From NCBI GenBank assembly GCA_007280125.1, contig QYPT01000025.1:1-57776 (forward strand): a stretch of DNA of 57,776 nt, written 5' to 3'. Below the pieces are notes generated by a model, which ran no database searches, was not told the origin of the DNA, and saw nothing but the letters and a program-made list of their open reading frames with translations. Numbering within the stretch: position 1 is the stretch's first letter; each line of letters opens with the position of its first letter. A program made the position numbers and the translations under genes. This DNA is from Streptomycetaceae bacterium. Its GTDB lineage: Bacteria > Actinomycetota > Actinomycetes > Nanopelagicales > Nanopelagicaceae. Positions 18,201-27,828 of this stretch are shown one piece after another.

Positions 18201-18347
18201 CCCAGGCCCACCCAACACAACCAACGGGCAACCGCGATGGGCAACCGCTTCTTGTTGTTCGGCACTAAAGAGCAATTCCCGAGTTTGGATGGGACGGCGG
18301 ATTAGTGATCCGACCTGGGCACCTGACTCTTTACTCACGGAAGCCAT
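15201..18347 (-). CDS. adnA: AdnA: partner motor-nuclease subunit of AdnAB, Fe-S nuclease
   Basis: A 1048-aa UvrD-like protein. Walker A is GGPGTGKT (46-53), but later motor motifs drift from consensus: LIDEFQESD instead of DEYQD and CADGDSAVGRFRGAD instead of GDPxQSIYxFRGA. TVHSSKGREWEIV and VAVTRAKSQL are clear. The C-terminal nuclease has RGSVDRLE and VIDFKTGK, and ends with CRDCNLRNVC, which with an upstream Cys (ECGVKWF) would hold a 4Fe-4S cluster as in AddB-type nucleases. This asymmetry fits the known AdnA/AdnB division of labour. It is preceded by a PH-like gene 31 nt upstream and followed by overlapping adnB. Confidence 0.92.
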   Translation of the reverse strand: MASVSKESGAQVGSLIRRPIQTRELLFSAEQQEAVAHRGCPLVVLGGPGTGKTSILVEAALSRVVQGQDPNSILMLTYGRERASELRDSVALRTTAIMKEPIARTFHSLAFSILKMKAVESASEPILMSGPEQESFIRDLLDGDSASGKNYWPADLEKALTTNGFARELRDLILRASERNLTPDRLAQLGKEHGETYWESAAIFWKQYQDVMDLQTDSAGDAKLRIDPSQIVAEAYYHLRAHPEIAVELRARFTTILIDEFQESDPAQRQLLRELVGSDVVLCADGDSAVGRFRGADPDQLSAELDWYVEKGKQIVLHEVFRSTPEIFAVGQVVASEFRGSAVQRKRECHVAPLGTDHQGVVVGRFRSASEEAQFIAYQFRYARLINKTPWSEMAVILRTPGAGASVLRRAFSQAGIPVASEIAALSSNPSIAPFLLLAQIATGDKTLTLDNCEKLLLAEFGGADSVSIRRIRRALIAARSADDQRSGSELLIAGIDKGEIFIEGADSLIRIHELLAKARKVLRARTTQAEDLLWEIWNNALASDGQRLSESWRRQALRGGTRGASADRDLDAMMQLFESARRFAERFPHSQATSFIRQISQENILGDVITAQGQRPDVVEILTVHSSKGREWEIVAIAGLQEGVWPNLRQRGSLLGSERLVERIRHGAMARKELDALTASGLVEDERRLLHVAVTRAKSQLIVSAVQKEEDEPSTYFEEIATHVLGEWSTDPVMTPVPRPITPAALVATLRSELHGENRDFAAQILARLGREGLKEADVDSWAGVAPISSSAPIIAPDALVPVSPSSAESFTECGVKWFLEKSGGQNGDSTAQVLGSAIHAFAALMEEDATLTEADLVGKLQTAWKLIDPSTGWVSSMQLERAVEMIHRFVRYHSARSNTIVGVEVSFDVVVGRAQIRGSVDRLEVTAEGALFVIDFKTGKTIISIPDAVVNKQMQAYQLAIIEGGFAANHESRISAGADLVYLADGKDGTARNQPPIDLEAVKSEIAGIADGMGAATFLAVANKRCRDCNLRNVCPIQSDGRAVME

Positions 18348-18378
18348 TCAACCTGACTCCGGTGACATTGGACTGCAA

Positions 18379-18750
18379 TTAAACGCTAGGGACTGCGTAA
18401 AGACCTTCGAACATCTTGGCCATCTCATCAGGAGTGTTATCTGGCGTGATGATCCATTGTTGGAATTCTCCACCAGTGAAGGTGAATATATAGGCGGGAC
18501 GTTTTCCATAAACGGCAACAAAGTTCTTTCCTTTGCGAAGGCGCCACGTACCTAGTGCAACCACATATGGAAGCCCTGTCCCTGGCGCACGAAGGCCACG
18601 CAAGACTTTCGTTGTCCATGCTTTTGCAACAGGCTTCACGGAAAGCAATTCTTTATATTTCACTTGGACATTACCGTGAAAAGCAAAGATCTTCTCTGTT
18701 GTTGAGAGCGATAAGATGACATAAGTGCCAAAACGTTCCAAGTGAGGCAT
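18379..18750 (-). CDS. Bacterial PH-like domain protein, function unknown
   Basis: A 123-aa soluble protein whose strands and the phrase LRGLRAPGTGLPYVVALGTWRL, followed by FVAVYGKRPAYIFTF, match a small actinobacterial bPH-like family. Such domains form beta barrels that bind partners or membranes, but members of this type are uncharacterised. The gene starts 5 nt after the argG stop and precedes adnA, so it probably belongs to an argG / PH / adnA / adnB transcription unit. No signal peptide or transmembrane segment is seen. Confidence 0.6.
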   Translation of the reverse strand: MPHLERFGTYVILSLSTTEKIFAFHGNVQVKYKELLSVKPVAKAWTTKVLRGLRAPGTGLPYVVALGTWRLRKGKNFVAVYGKRPAYIFTFTGGEFQQWIITPDNTPDEMAKMFEGLYAVPSV

Positions 18751-18755
18751 GGGGG

Positions 18756-20189
<1,434 letters not shown>

Positions 20190-20203
20190 ACTGACAGCGA
20201 TTA

Positions 20204-22099
20204 CTAGGCGTTGGCTCGTTTAGCGCGCGCCGTAGCACGTGCTCGTTCGTCGCCATTGAGGGTAACCTTGCGGATCCGGACAACAGCAGGGGTTACTTCA
20301 ACGCATTCATCTTCGCGGCAGAATTCAAGAGCGCCTTCCATGTTGAGCTTCTTAGGCGGAATCAAACGCTCTGATTCATCAGTGCCCGAGGCACGCATGT
20401 TAGTGAGCTTCTTTTCGCGAACACAGTTAACGTCCATATCTTCGGTGCGTGAGTTCTCACCGATAACCATGCCTTCGTAAACTTCATCGCCTGGCTCGAC
20501 GAATATTGTTCCGCGATCTTGAGTTCCATACAGGGCGTAAGAAGTAACTACACCCATGCGATCTGAAACAAGAGAACCTGTTCCGCGTGTGCGGATATCG
20601 CCGTGCCATGGCTCGTAGCCATCAAAGACGTGGTGGAGTAAACCAGTACCGCGAGTTTCTGTAAGGAACTCAGTACGGAATCCAATAAGTCCACGGGATG
20701 GAACCTTGTAATCAAGACGAACCCAACCGGTTCCGTGATTGACCATTTGCTCCATGCGACCTTTACGAAGCGCCATTAACTGTGTCAAGACACCCAAATA
20801 TTCTTCAGGTGCATCAATAGATAACCGCTCCATTGGCTCATTAGTTTTGCCGTCAATAATCTTGATAACTACTTGTGGCTTACCAACTGTTAATTCAAAT
20901 CCTTCGCGCTTCATGATTTCAACAAGTACGGCAAGCTGAAGTTCTCCGCGACCTTGTACTTCCCATGTATCTGGGCGCTCAGTGTTAAGAACACGGAGTG
21001 AAACGTTACCGACCAATTCAGCATCGAGGCGGCTCTTCACTTGACGTGCAGTGAGAAGTTTTCCGCTCTTGCCAGCAAGTGGTGATGTATTGATACCGAT
21101 TGTCATAGAAATAGATGGCTCATCCACGATGATCAATGGGAGTGCAACTGGATTATCATTGTCGGCAAGAGTTTCGCCCAATGTAATTGTTTCGATACCT
21201 GCAACAGCAATGATGTCGCCAGGGTGAGCTTCTAGAGTTGGTATGCGCTCTAGAGCTTCAGTAATCAAAAGTTCTGAAATCTTTACGCGCTCCATTGTTC
21301 CGTCAGTCTTAATCCATGTAACTTGCTGACCCTTTTTGATAACACCTTCGCGGACGCGGCATAGTGCCAAGCGGCCAAGGAATGGTGATGAGTCAAGGTT
21401 GGTGACGTGCGCTTGCAACGGTGCGCCTTCGTGATAGACGGGTGCTGGAATTGCAGAGAAGATGGTGTCGAACAAAACGTCGAGGTTTTCTTCAACCGGC
21501 ATTCCGCCATCTGCTGGACGAGTCAATGATGCGCGACCAGCCTTTGCTGATGCATAGACAACGGGAAATTCGATCTGAGATTCATTGGCATCTAGGTCAA
21601 GGAATAGTTCGTAGGTTTCGTCAACAACTTCAGCAATACGTGAGTCGGGACGGTCTACCTTATTAATAAGCAAAATAACTGGAAGGTTCTTTTCTAGTGC
21701 CTTGCGCAATACGAAGCGCGTTTGTGGCAGCGGGCCCTCAGAGGCATCGACCAGCAAGATAACGCCGTCAACCATTTCAAGGCCGCGCTCAACTTCGCCA
21801 CCGAAGTCAGCGTGACCTGGAGTGTCGATGATGTTAACAATGGTGTCTCCACGCTTTACAGCGGTGTTCTTGGCAAGAATCGTGATGCCCTTTTCGCGCT
21901 CAAGGTCCATCGAGTCCATCATGCGCTCTTGGCCTTCGCCTTGCTTCTTGTAGGCTGCAAATGCCCCTGACTGCCACAACATGGCATCAACAAGAGTGGT
22001 CTTTCCATGGTCAACGTGAGCAATGATGGCTACGTTACGAAGATTTTCGCGCTTCTTGACTGGTAATCCAGCTAAGTGCGCGGTTGATGGCTTAGACAT
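20204..22099 (-). CDS. typA: TypA/BipA ribosome-binding translational GTPase
   Basis: A 631-aa GTPase with G1 AHVDHGKTT (27-35), G3 [15 protein letters not shown]4 NKVDRPD, then EF-G-like domains and the BipA-specific C-terminal region ([19 protein letters not shown]). The effector segment EREKGITI is intact. BipA/TypA binds the 70S ribosome and aids 50S assembly and stress adaptation. The C-terminus is extended with a basic [11 protein letters not shown] tail. GAGGAAC just before the ATG is a suitable Shine-Dalgarno. It ends 26 nt before argG, which has its own apparent promoter. Confidence 0.96.
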   Translation of the reverse strand: MSKPSTAHLAGLPVKKRENLRNVAIIAHVDHGKTTLVDAMLWQSGAFAAYKKQGEGQERMMDSMDLEREKGITILAKNTAVKRGDTIVNIIDTPGHADFGGEVERGLEMVDGVILLVDASEGPLPQTRFVLRKALEKNLPVILLINKVDRPDSRIAEVVDETYELFLDLDANESQIEFPVVYASAKAGRASLTRPADGGMPVEENLDVLFDTIFSAIPAPVYHEGAPLQAHVTNLDSSPFLGRLALCRVREGVIKKGQQVTWIKTDGTMERVKISELLITEALERIPTLEAHPGDIIAVAGIETITLGETLADNDNPVALPLIIVDEPSISMTIGINTSPLAGKSGKLLTARQVKSRLDAELVGNVSLRVLNTERPDTWEVQGRGELQLAVLVEIMKREGFELTVGKPQVVIKIIDGKTNEPMERLSIDAPEEYLGVLTQLMALRKGRMEQMVNHGTGWVRLDYKVPSRGLIGFRTEFLTETRGTGLLHHVFDGYEPWHGDIRTRGTGSLVSDRMGVVTSYALYGTQDRGTIFVEPGDEVYEGMVIGENSRTEDMDVNCVREKKLTNMRASGTDESERLIPPKKLNMEGALEFCREDECVEVTPAVVRIRKVTLNGDERARATARAKRANA

Positions 22100-22257
22100 T
22101 GTTCCTCAGATTCACTCGATTGTGCTCATGATCAACATCAATAGAGCGTGCGCAGAATACCATCCAGCGTGCATAACCCTTAAATCGTGCTGTTTTTAGG
22201 CGTAGTAAATGATTGGAATACAGAGGTAATATAAGAAAAACTAATAAGGAGCTAGAG

Positions 22258-23610
22258 ATGACTCAGCCAGTGCCCAATCCAGAACTTGGCGCAAAAGTAT
22301 TTGCAGCCGATCGTGCCCATGTATTTCATTCATGGTCTGCCCAGGCACAGATTGCACCTATTCCAGTTGCTGGCGCTGAAGGCTCATATTTCTGGGATTA
22401 CGACGGAAAGAAATACTTAGATTTCTCTTGCCAATTAGTTTTCACAAATATCGGTCACCAACATCCAAAAGTTGTTAAAGCTATTCAAGAACAAGCCGCT
22501 GTACTAGCGACGATTGCCCCGCAGCATGCAAATATTGCACGAAATGAAGCCGCTGCTCGCATTGTTGAATTAGCCGGACCAAAGTTTAATAAAGTCTTCT
22601 TCACCAATGCTGGTGCTGATGCGATTGAAAATGCAATCCGCATGGCGCGCTTACATACTGGTAAGCAAAAGATTTTTTCAACATACCGTTCCTACCACGG
22701 CAACACTGGCTCTGCGATTAACGCAACAGGAGATCCACGCCGCTTCCCAAATGAGAACAGCACTGGTCACGTCCATTTCTGGGGTCCTTATCTTTATCGC
22801 TCATCCTTTTGGGCAAAAGATGAAGAACAAGAATGTGCACGTGCACTTGAGCACCTAGAGCAAACAATTATTTTCGAAGGCCCTAAAACGATTGCCGCGA
22901 TTCTGATTGAGTCAGTTCCAGGAACTGCTGGAATTCTGGTTCCGCCTAAGGGATATCTAGAAGGCGTTCGCGCGCTATGCGATAAATACGAAATCCTTTG
23001 GATTGCGGATGAAGTTATGGCAGGCTTTGGTCGCACAGGAAAGTGGTTTGCATTTAAGCATTCGGCAGTCGAACCAGATCTGATTGTCTTCGCCAAGGGC
23101 GTTACATCCGGATATATTCCACTTGGTGGAGTAATCATTCCTGATTACATTGCAAAAACTTTTGATGATCGTGTATTCCCAGGCGGCCTTACTTACTCAG
23201 GTCATCCCCTTGCTTGCGCTACTGCCGTTGCAACTATCGATGCAATGAAAGAAGAAGGCATTGTTGAAAATGCAGCGCATATAGGCGAAACAATCTTGGG
23301 CCCTGGTCTTCGCGAATTAGCAAAGAAACATAAGGTCATCGGCGATGTTCGCGGTGCAGGAGTTTTCTGGGGGTTGGATATCGTCACTGATCGCGAATCC
23401 CGCAATCCAATGGCTCCTTATGGTGCGTCAAGTCCTGCAATGAACGAACTCATTACAGCATGCAAGAAGAATGGCTTGATGCCATTTCCAAACTTCAATC
23501 GCTTGCACATGACGCCACCATGCAACATCTCCGAAGCCGATGCTCGTCTTGGTTTAGAGATGTTGGATAAAGCGCTTACCGAAATCGGAAAGCACTACAC
23601 CGGCGCTTAA
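22258..23610 (+). CDS. Class III (omega) aminotransferase, aspartate aminotransferase-family fold
   Basis: A 450-aa PLP enzyme. Visible landmarks are YFWDYDGKKYLDFS, GHQHPKVVKAI, FTNAGADAIENAIRMAR (PLP phosphate binding), YHGNT, WIADEVMAGFGRTGKW and the internal-aldimine lysine in FAKGVTSGYIPLGG. It ends with MTPPCNISEADA. The fold and motifs are those of beta-alanine, taurine, GABA or diaminoalkane transaminases, and I cannot choose the amino donor. ATG 22258 has an AAGGAG Shine-Dalgarno (22246-22251); the 15-codon extension in the ORF track starts with TTG and is not supported. It is a single gene divergent from typA and convergent with a secreted-protein gene. Confidence 0.88.
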   Translation: MTQPVPNPELGAKVFAADRAHVFHSWSAQAQIAPIPVAGAEGSYFWDYDGKKYLDFSCQLVFTNIGHQHPKVVKAIQEQAAVLATIAPQHANIARNEAAARIVELAGPKFNKVFFTNAGADAIENAIRMARLHTGKQKIFSTYRSYHGNTGSAINATGDPRRFPNENSTGHVHFWGPYLYRSSFWAKDEEQECARALEHLEQTIIFEGPKTIAAILIESVPGTAGILVPPKGYLEGVRALCDKYEILWIADEVMAGFGRTGKWFAFKHSAVEPDLIVFAKGVTSGYIPLGGVIIPDYIAKTFDDRVFPGGLTYSGHPLACATAVATIDAMKEEGIVENAAHIGETILGPGLRELAKKHKVIGDVRGAGVFWGLDIVTDRESRNPMAPYGASSPAMNELITACKKNGLMPFPNFNRLHMTPPCNISEADARLGLEMLDKALTEIGKHYTGA

Positions 23611-23613
23611 AAC

Positions 23614-24153
23614 TTAATTGTTCTGCGAACTCTTCGAAATGTAGAAGGTGTGTGTCCACGTACCGTCAGCGTTTTGAACTGATTCAGCCCAACCGCGTGC
23701 GCCCGCGTACTTTCCTGAGCCACCAACTACTGGACGAATCGTCTTAACGCCGATCGAAAGTGTTGGAGAAACAGTGTTGTACAAGGCGCTTCCACCGACA
23801 ACTATTTGATCGGATTGAGTTCCGATACTAAAAGTCAGTGCGGCGATGCGAACTTCCATTCCCTCTGAAGGCTGATTACTTCCAGTAACGGTCAGTGTTC
23901 CCGTGAGGTAGCCGGCTTTAGATGAGGTGAGTGGCAAGTAAAAAGAAAGAACATCCCCCACGCTTGCACCTGGATTACCTAAATCAATTCGCTGGCTATT
24001 GGTTGCATCAACTTTTCCGTGAGTAACTTTGATTACTTGGCTGAATTCACTCTTACTTGTAGTGGATGCATAACTGGTAACCGCGAGGCCGGCTAATAAG
24101 CACGTAACCACAGCGATTATTGATACTCGTTTTTTTGATTTGATTATGTTCAT
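23614..24153 (-). CDS. Secreted protein with allene oxide cyclase/dirigent-like barrel
   Basis: A 179-aa protein with a clear signal peptide (basic KSKKR, hydrophobic core, cleavage likely after SYA near residue 29). The mature part looks like the AOC-like/dirigent barrel: DQIVVGGSALY, then RPVVGGSGKYAGARGWAESVQNADGTWTHTFYI. Bacterial AOC-like proteins are exported and their activities mostly unknown. A GGAGAG Shine-Dalgarno precedes ATG 24153. It lies between the aminotransferase (convergent, 3 nt apart) and ychF, with no functional link apparent. Domain call is by motif recall and is moderately sure. Confidence 0.65.
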   Translation of the reverse strand: MNIIKSKKRVSIIAVVTCLLAGLAVTSYASTTSKSEFSQVIKVTHGKVDATNSQRIDLGNPGASVGDVLSFYLPLTSSKAGYLTGTLTVTGSNQPSEGMEVRIAALTFSIGTQSDQIVVGGSALYNTVSPTLSIGVKTIRPVVGGSGKYAGARGWAESVQNADGTWTHTFYISKSSQNN

Positions 24154-24192
24154 AGCTTTTCTCTCCGTTTTTTCTTCGCTGATTGCGCCCTG

Positions 24193-25266
24193 TTATACGT
24201 TAAACCTAAATTCAACAACGTCGCCATCATGCATGACGTACTCCTTGCCTTCCATGCGCACTTTGCCATGGGCCTTTGCCTCAGCCATTGAGCCCGCAGC
24301 AACAAGGTCATCAAAAGAGACAATTTCAGCCTTAATGAAACCTTTTTGGAAATCAGTGTGGATGACGCCCGCTGCCATTGGCGCGGTATCTCCTACGTGA
24401 ATTGTCCAGGCACGTGCTTCTTTAGGTCCCGCAGTTAAATATGTTTGAAGTCCAAGGGTTCTAAATCCCACATGTGCCAAGGTAGCAAGACCTGGTTCGG
24501 TCAGGCCGATTGATTCTAGAAGTTCGAGTGCATCCTCGTCGCTAAGTTCAGCGAGCTCAGCTTCAGTCTTTGCATCTAAGAAAATTGCTTCAGCGGGTGC
24601 AACGAGAGCTGCCAATTTAGCGCGCAGTTCTTGATCATTTAATTCAGCAGCATCAACATTGAATACATAAAGAAAAGGCTTAGCGGTCATGAGGTGCAAT
24701 TCGGCAATGAGAGAAAGGTTCACTTTGCTACTAGAAAGTGGCTTACCTTCATTAAGGATACGTTCAGCTTCTTTGACTTCATCCACCATATGTTGACGCT
24801 CTTTGTTAACGCGCGCTTCTTTTTCAAGTCGAGGCAAAGCTTTCTCAATTGTTTGTAAATCTGCGAGCGCCAATTCTGTGTTGATGATTTCCATATCGCT
24901 TGCTGGATCTACACGACCTTCAACGTGGATGACATCGCCGTCGCTAAATACGCGGATCACCTGGCAGATTGCATCAGTTTCGCGAATGTTTGCAAGAAAT
25001 TTATTTCCAAGTCCCGCGCCTTCCGAGGCGCCCTTCACGATTCCTGCAATATCCACGAAAGAGACAACTGCCGGCAGAAGCGTTTGTGATCCGAAGATTC
25101 CTGCAAGCACGGCTAAACGTGGGTCCGGCACGCCTACAACCCCAACATTGGGTTCAATCGTGGCGAAGGGATAGTTGGCAGCCAGGACGTTGTTCTTGGT
25201 CAAGGCGTTAAAAAGGGTGGACTTACCCACGTTGGGCATTCCGACGATTCCAATTGAGAGGCTCAC
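24193..25266 (-). CDS. ychF: Redox-regulated ATPase YchF (Obg-family)
   Basis: A 357-aa Obg-family P-loop protein with [15 protein letters not shown] (9-23), [30 protein letters not shown], and a C-terminal TGS-like domain ending [18 protein letters not shown]. The G4 motif is replaced by NVDAAEL, in line with YchF preferring ATP to GTP. YchF/OLA1 binds ribosomes and is linked to oxidative-stress responses. The start is a GTG (MSLSIGIVG); no strong Shine-Dalgarno is seen. Confidence 0.96.
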   Translation of the reverse strand: MSLSIGIVGMPNVGKSTLFNALTKNNVLAANYPFATIEPNVGVVGVPDPRLAVLAGIFGSQTLLPAVVSFVDIAGIVKGASEGAGLGNKFLANIRETDAICQVIRVFSDGDVIHVEGRVDPASDMEIINTELALADLQTIEKALPRLEKEARVNKERQHMVDEVKEAERILNEGKPLSSSKVNLSLIAELHLMTAKPFLYVFNVDAAELNDQELRAKLAALVAPAEAIFLDAKTEAELAELSDEDALELLESIGLTEPGLATLAHVGFRTLGLQTYLTAGPKEARAWTIHVGDTAPMAAGVIHTDFQKGFIKAEIVSFDDLVAAGSMAEAKAHGKVRMEGKEYVMHDGDVVEFRFNV

Positions 25267-25317
25267 AAGGAGTAGAGCCTACGGGTCTTCGTCAGTGGTT
25301 CCTGCCACGATAGGCCC

Positions 25318-26481
25318 ATGACCATTCTTATAGGCGCAATCGCCCTGGCTTTGGGCGCAATTATTGGGTACTTGTTGGCGAAATCACGCACGGCAGGAGT
25401 CGCTGCCGAGTTGGCGCTGGCAAAAGGCTCGGTCGCATCGCTAGAAAAACAGATCACCACGATGCAAAGTGCGCAGACGGAGACAACACGTTTAGCAACA
25501 GAACTTGAGGCGATGAAGAAATCTGTCGAAGTTTTATCATCTCAAGCACGTGATGCTGCGATTAGTCGAAGTACGGCAGAAGAAGGCCTTCGTAAAGATC
25601 TCACCAACATGGCACAAGCAAATAAGGCTCTGCTCGATGAAACAACAAAAATCGCAGGCGCACTAACGAGTTCGCAAAAGCGTGGCAAATTTGGAGAAGC
25701 TCAATTAGAGCTATTGCTAGAAACTTCTGGGCTTATCGAAGGTGAACATTTCACCAGACAGAAATCATTTAAAGATGATGACGCGAAAACTGGAATTCCC
25801 GATATCACCATTTCAATGCCGGGCTCAAGCATGCTTTTCATTGACTCAAAGTTTCCTTTTGAGCGAATTCTTGAAGCGTATGAAACATCCGATCCAGATA
25901 AGCGTGAAGAGCTCATTACTCAGCATGCTGAAGATTTACGCAAACATGTTGATGCGCTCGCTAAACGCGGATACGCCGATAAGGATTCCTCACCAAACTT
26001 TGTAGTTCTCTTTGCTCCCTTTGAATCTATTTTGACGGAAGCACTCCGGATTAATAGCAACTTACTTAACTATGCATTTGCAAAAGGCGTCACCATTGCT
26101 ACTCCGACAACGATGATGGCGCTGCTTCATACAGTTGGTTACATTTTCAGCCGCAATCGGTTAGCCGAGAGCGCCACGGAGATCCAGGAATTGGCGGGGG
26201 CTTTCCTCAAGAATGTTGGTGCGCTTCACGCAAAGATTTTGACAGTTGGCGAGCGTCTCAAAAGCACGCTTAAGGCCTATAACGAGATGATTCCCACCGC
26301 AGAGAGCACGGTGCTCAGCCCCGCGAAGAAGATCATGAATCTTGGAGTGTCAGGTGATGACAGTAAACTTAAGTCACTGCCTGAGGTTTCAGAGAATGTG
26401 CGCCTGCTCAAGACCAATCTTGCGCTAGATGCACCTGATGACTTTATTGATGCAGAAGAGCTCGAAGAGGAGAACGAATGA
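25318..26481 (+). CDS. rmuC: DNA recombination protein RmuC
   Basis: A 387-aa protein with an N-terminal membrane segment (residues 2-20), a long Ala/Glu/Lys-rich coiled coil (about 35-110) and the RmuC nuclease-like domain. The latter has KRGKFGEAQLELLLE, QKSFKDDDAKTGIPDITI, FIDSKFPFERILEAYE and ATPTTMMALLHTVGYIF. RmuC limits inversion between short inverted repeats and has a PD-(D/E)XK-related fold. It overlaps the next gene by ATGA and is divergent from ychF. Confidence 0.93.
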   Translation: MTILIGAIALALGAIIGYLLAKSRTAGVAAELALAKGSVASLEKQITTMQSAQTETTRLATELEAMKKSVEVLSSQARDAAISRSTAEEGLRKDLTNMAQANKALLDETTKIAGALTSSQKRGKFGEAQLELLLETSGLIEGEHFTRQKSFKDDDAKTGIPDITISMPGSSMLFIDSKFPFERILEAYETSDPDKREELITQHAEDLRKHVDALAKRGYADKDSSPNFVVLFAPFESILTEALRINSNLLNYAFAKGVTIATPTTMMALLHTVGYIFSRNRLAESATEIQELAGAFLKNVGALHAKILTVGERLKSTLKAYNEMIPTAESTVLSPAKKIMNLGVSGDDSKLKSLPEVSENVRLLKTNLALDAPDDFIDAEELEEENE

Positions 26482-26873
26482 CTTCCCGAACAGCGCAAAG
26501 ACCGGCAATCTCACTATCTAAAAAAGGTCTGACAAAACAAGGTGTTGGCGTATTACAGACGCTTCTCATTGGGCTAATTACTTTCGCCGAATTGGAGTTT
26601 CGCCACGGTGTCGGAATCCTCACCGCCTTGGCACTCTGCGTTTGCGCAATCGCTGGCGTCCGCTTTGGACGAAAAGGAAGCGAGTATGTCTGTGCAGCAA
26701 CTCCCCCGTTGGCTTTTGCCGGCGTAGTTTTTGGTTCGCTTATCCTCATCGATGGATTACATCCCTCGAGAATTGGCGTTGATTTTATCGCTGCCCTTGC
26801 AAGCGTTGCAACGTATTTAATAGCAAGTGCTGCTTACAGCTGGATTAACTACTTTAGATCACGCAAAGGTTAA
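26478..26873 (+). CDS. DUF6542-like small membrane protein
   Basis: A 131-aa protein with about four hydrophobic segments (roughly 22-38, 44-60, 73-92 and 100-122) and a basic N-terminus. Its position directly after rmuC (4-nt ATGA overlap) and the pattern LTALALCVCAIAGVRFG suggest the actinobacterial DUF6542 membrane domain. Function unknown. It overlaps the convergent methyltransferase gene tail-to-tail by 4 nt. Confidence 0.65.
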   Translation: MTSRTAQRPAISLSKKGLTKQGVGVLQTLLIGLITFAELEFRHGVGILTALALCVCAIAGVRFGRKGSEYVCAATPPLAFAGVVFGSLILIDGLHPSRIGVDFIAALASVATYLIASAAYSWINYFRSRKG

Positions 26874-27646
26874 ACATCCCACCAGATTGTTGCTAGGTCG
26901 CGCTCGCCCGTTCCGGGATGACTCTTGAGGAACTCCCGTACTTCATCCAACCGTTCCTTGGGTAAACAGAGTCGTATACGCATAAATTCACTATCTTGTT
27001 CAAAATCAATCGATGATCTCATCTGTCCTGACCAATACTCAGCCTTGGCGCTAATTCCTATTTCTTTCAATACAGCGACTAAGTCTGTCGGTACTGGCCC
27101 AACCGGTCGATCTAAATTCCAAAAATGCTTCCATGCCGCTGACATATTTGCTAAAGGGTGATGCACTGGCATTTCAATAATTACGCGCTTGTTTGCGTGG
27201 GAATTCATTTCAGAAAGAAACGGTCCAATATCAGAAACATTATAAACAACGTGGTGAGCGGTAGCAATATCAGCTGCCGGTACCTCATCGGCTATACCTG
27301 GCCAGAAACCATCAAAAGTTTCACATGTGACGTCACGTTCGGATGCATTGCGAGAGAACATTTCAAGCATCTCAATTTGATGGTCTACCCCTATGACATG
27401 TGATGCTGGAGGAGTCAGCGCGAAAGTTGCGATTCCACCTCCGCAACCGATATCTAAAACAGAACCATCGTCGGGCAAAACTTCTAGGGCTCTCTGATGG
27501 GAGATTGTTAACTCAATTTTTTCAGGAATTTGGAAGAGTGCAGGCGGATGAATCCATGGGCTTTCCTGCGCCTGATCCAAAATATCCTTAGGGATTGCCC
27601 ACTTCGATAACGCTTGCGCCCAATTATCTCGCTCCGAAGTGGTCAC
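26870..27646 (-). CDS. Class I SAM-dependent methyltransferase
   Basis: A 258-aa protein with SAM motif I VLDIGCGGG (63-71), an acidic GVDHQIEMLEMF motif II and ADIATAHHVVYNV in the post-II region. The target is not recognisable. The start is GTG 27646, 3 nt after the stop of the 58-aa Cys-rich gene. AGGA immediately upstream supports it. It is last in a tightly packed unit behind the CstR-like regulator, rhodanese and CoA-disulfide reductase genes; it may be a passenger or act on a sulfur compound, the latter being only a guess. Confidence 0.8.
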   Translation of the reverse strand: MTTSERDNWAQALSKWAIPKDILDQAQESPWIHPPALFQIPEKIELTISHQRALEVLPDDGSVLDIGCGGGIATFALTPPASHVIGVDHQIEMLEMFSRNASERDVTCETFDGFWPGIADEVPAADIATAHHVVYNVSDIGPFLSEMNSHANKRVIIEMPVHHPLANMSAAWKHFWNLDRPVGPVPTDLVAVLKEIGISAKAEYWSGQMRSSIDFEQDSEFMRIRLCLPKERLDEVREFLKSHPGTGERDLATIWWDV

Positions 27647-27649
27647 TTC

Positions 27650-27826
27650 CTACTTTCCGCCAAGGATGCGAGAGAAAAAGCCTCCACCAGATTTTGCTGG
27701 CTTCGCATTTTTGTCGCATGAGCAGCGTTGTCCCTTAGGTACACCCTGAAGCGCCTGTTCAATGTGATTGCCACAGCCAGACCATGTTGGCTTACCGCAC
27801 GTTCTGCATGTAGTTCTGCTGCACAT
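27650..27826 (-). CDS. Small Cys-rich zinc-ribbon-like protein (58 aa, absent from ORF track)
   Basis: The minus strand encodes MCSRTTCRTCGKPTWSG and onward to FFSRILGGK, 58 aa. It has C2, C7, C10, C18, H21, C35 and C37, with CRTCGKPTWSGCGNH followed by VPKGQRCSC, which looks like a conserved small actinobacterial metal-binding protein. It fits with only 2 nt after the upstream CoA-disulfide reductase stop and 3 nt before the methyltransferase start, so the reading frame is bounded by genes on both sides. Too short for the 60-aa cut-off. Zinc or Fe-S binding is inferred from cysteine spacing alone. Confidence 0.8.
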   Translation of the reverse strand: MCSRTTCRTCGKPTWSGCGNHIEQALQGVPKGQRCSCDKNAKPAKSGGGFFSRILGGK

Positions 27827-27828
27827 AT

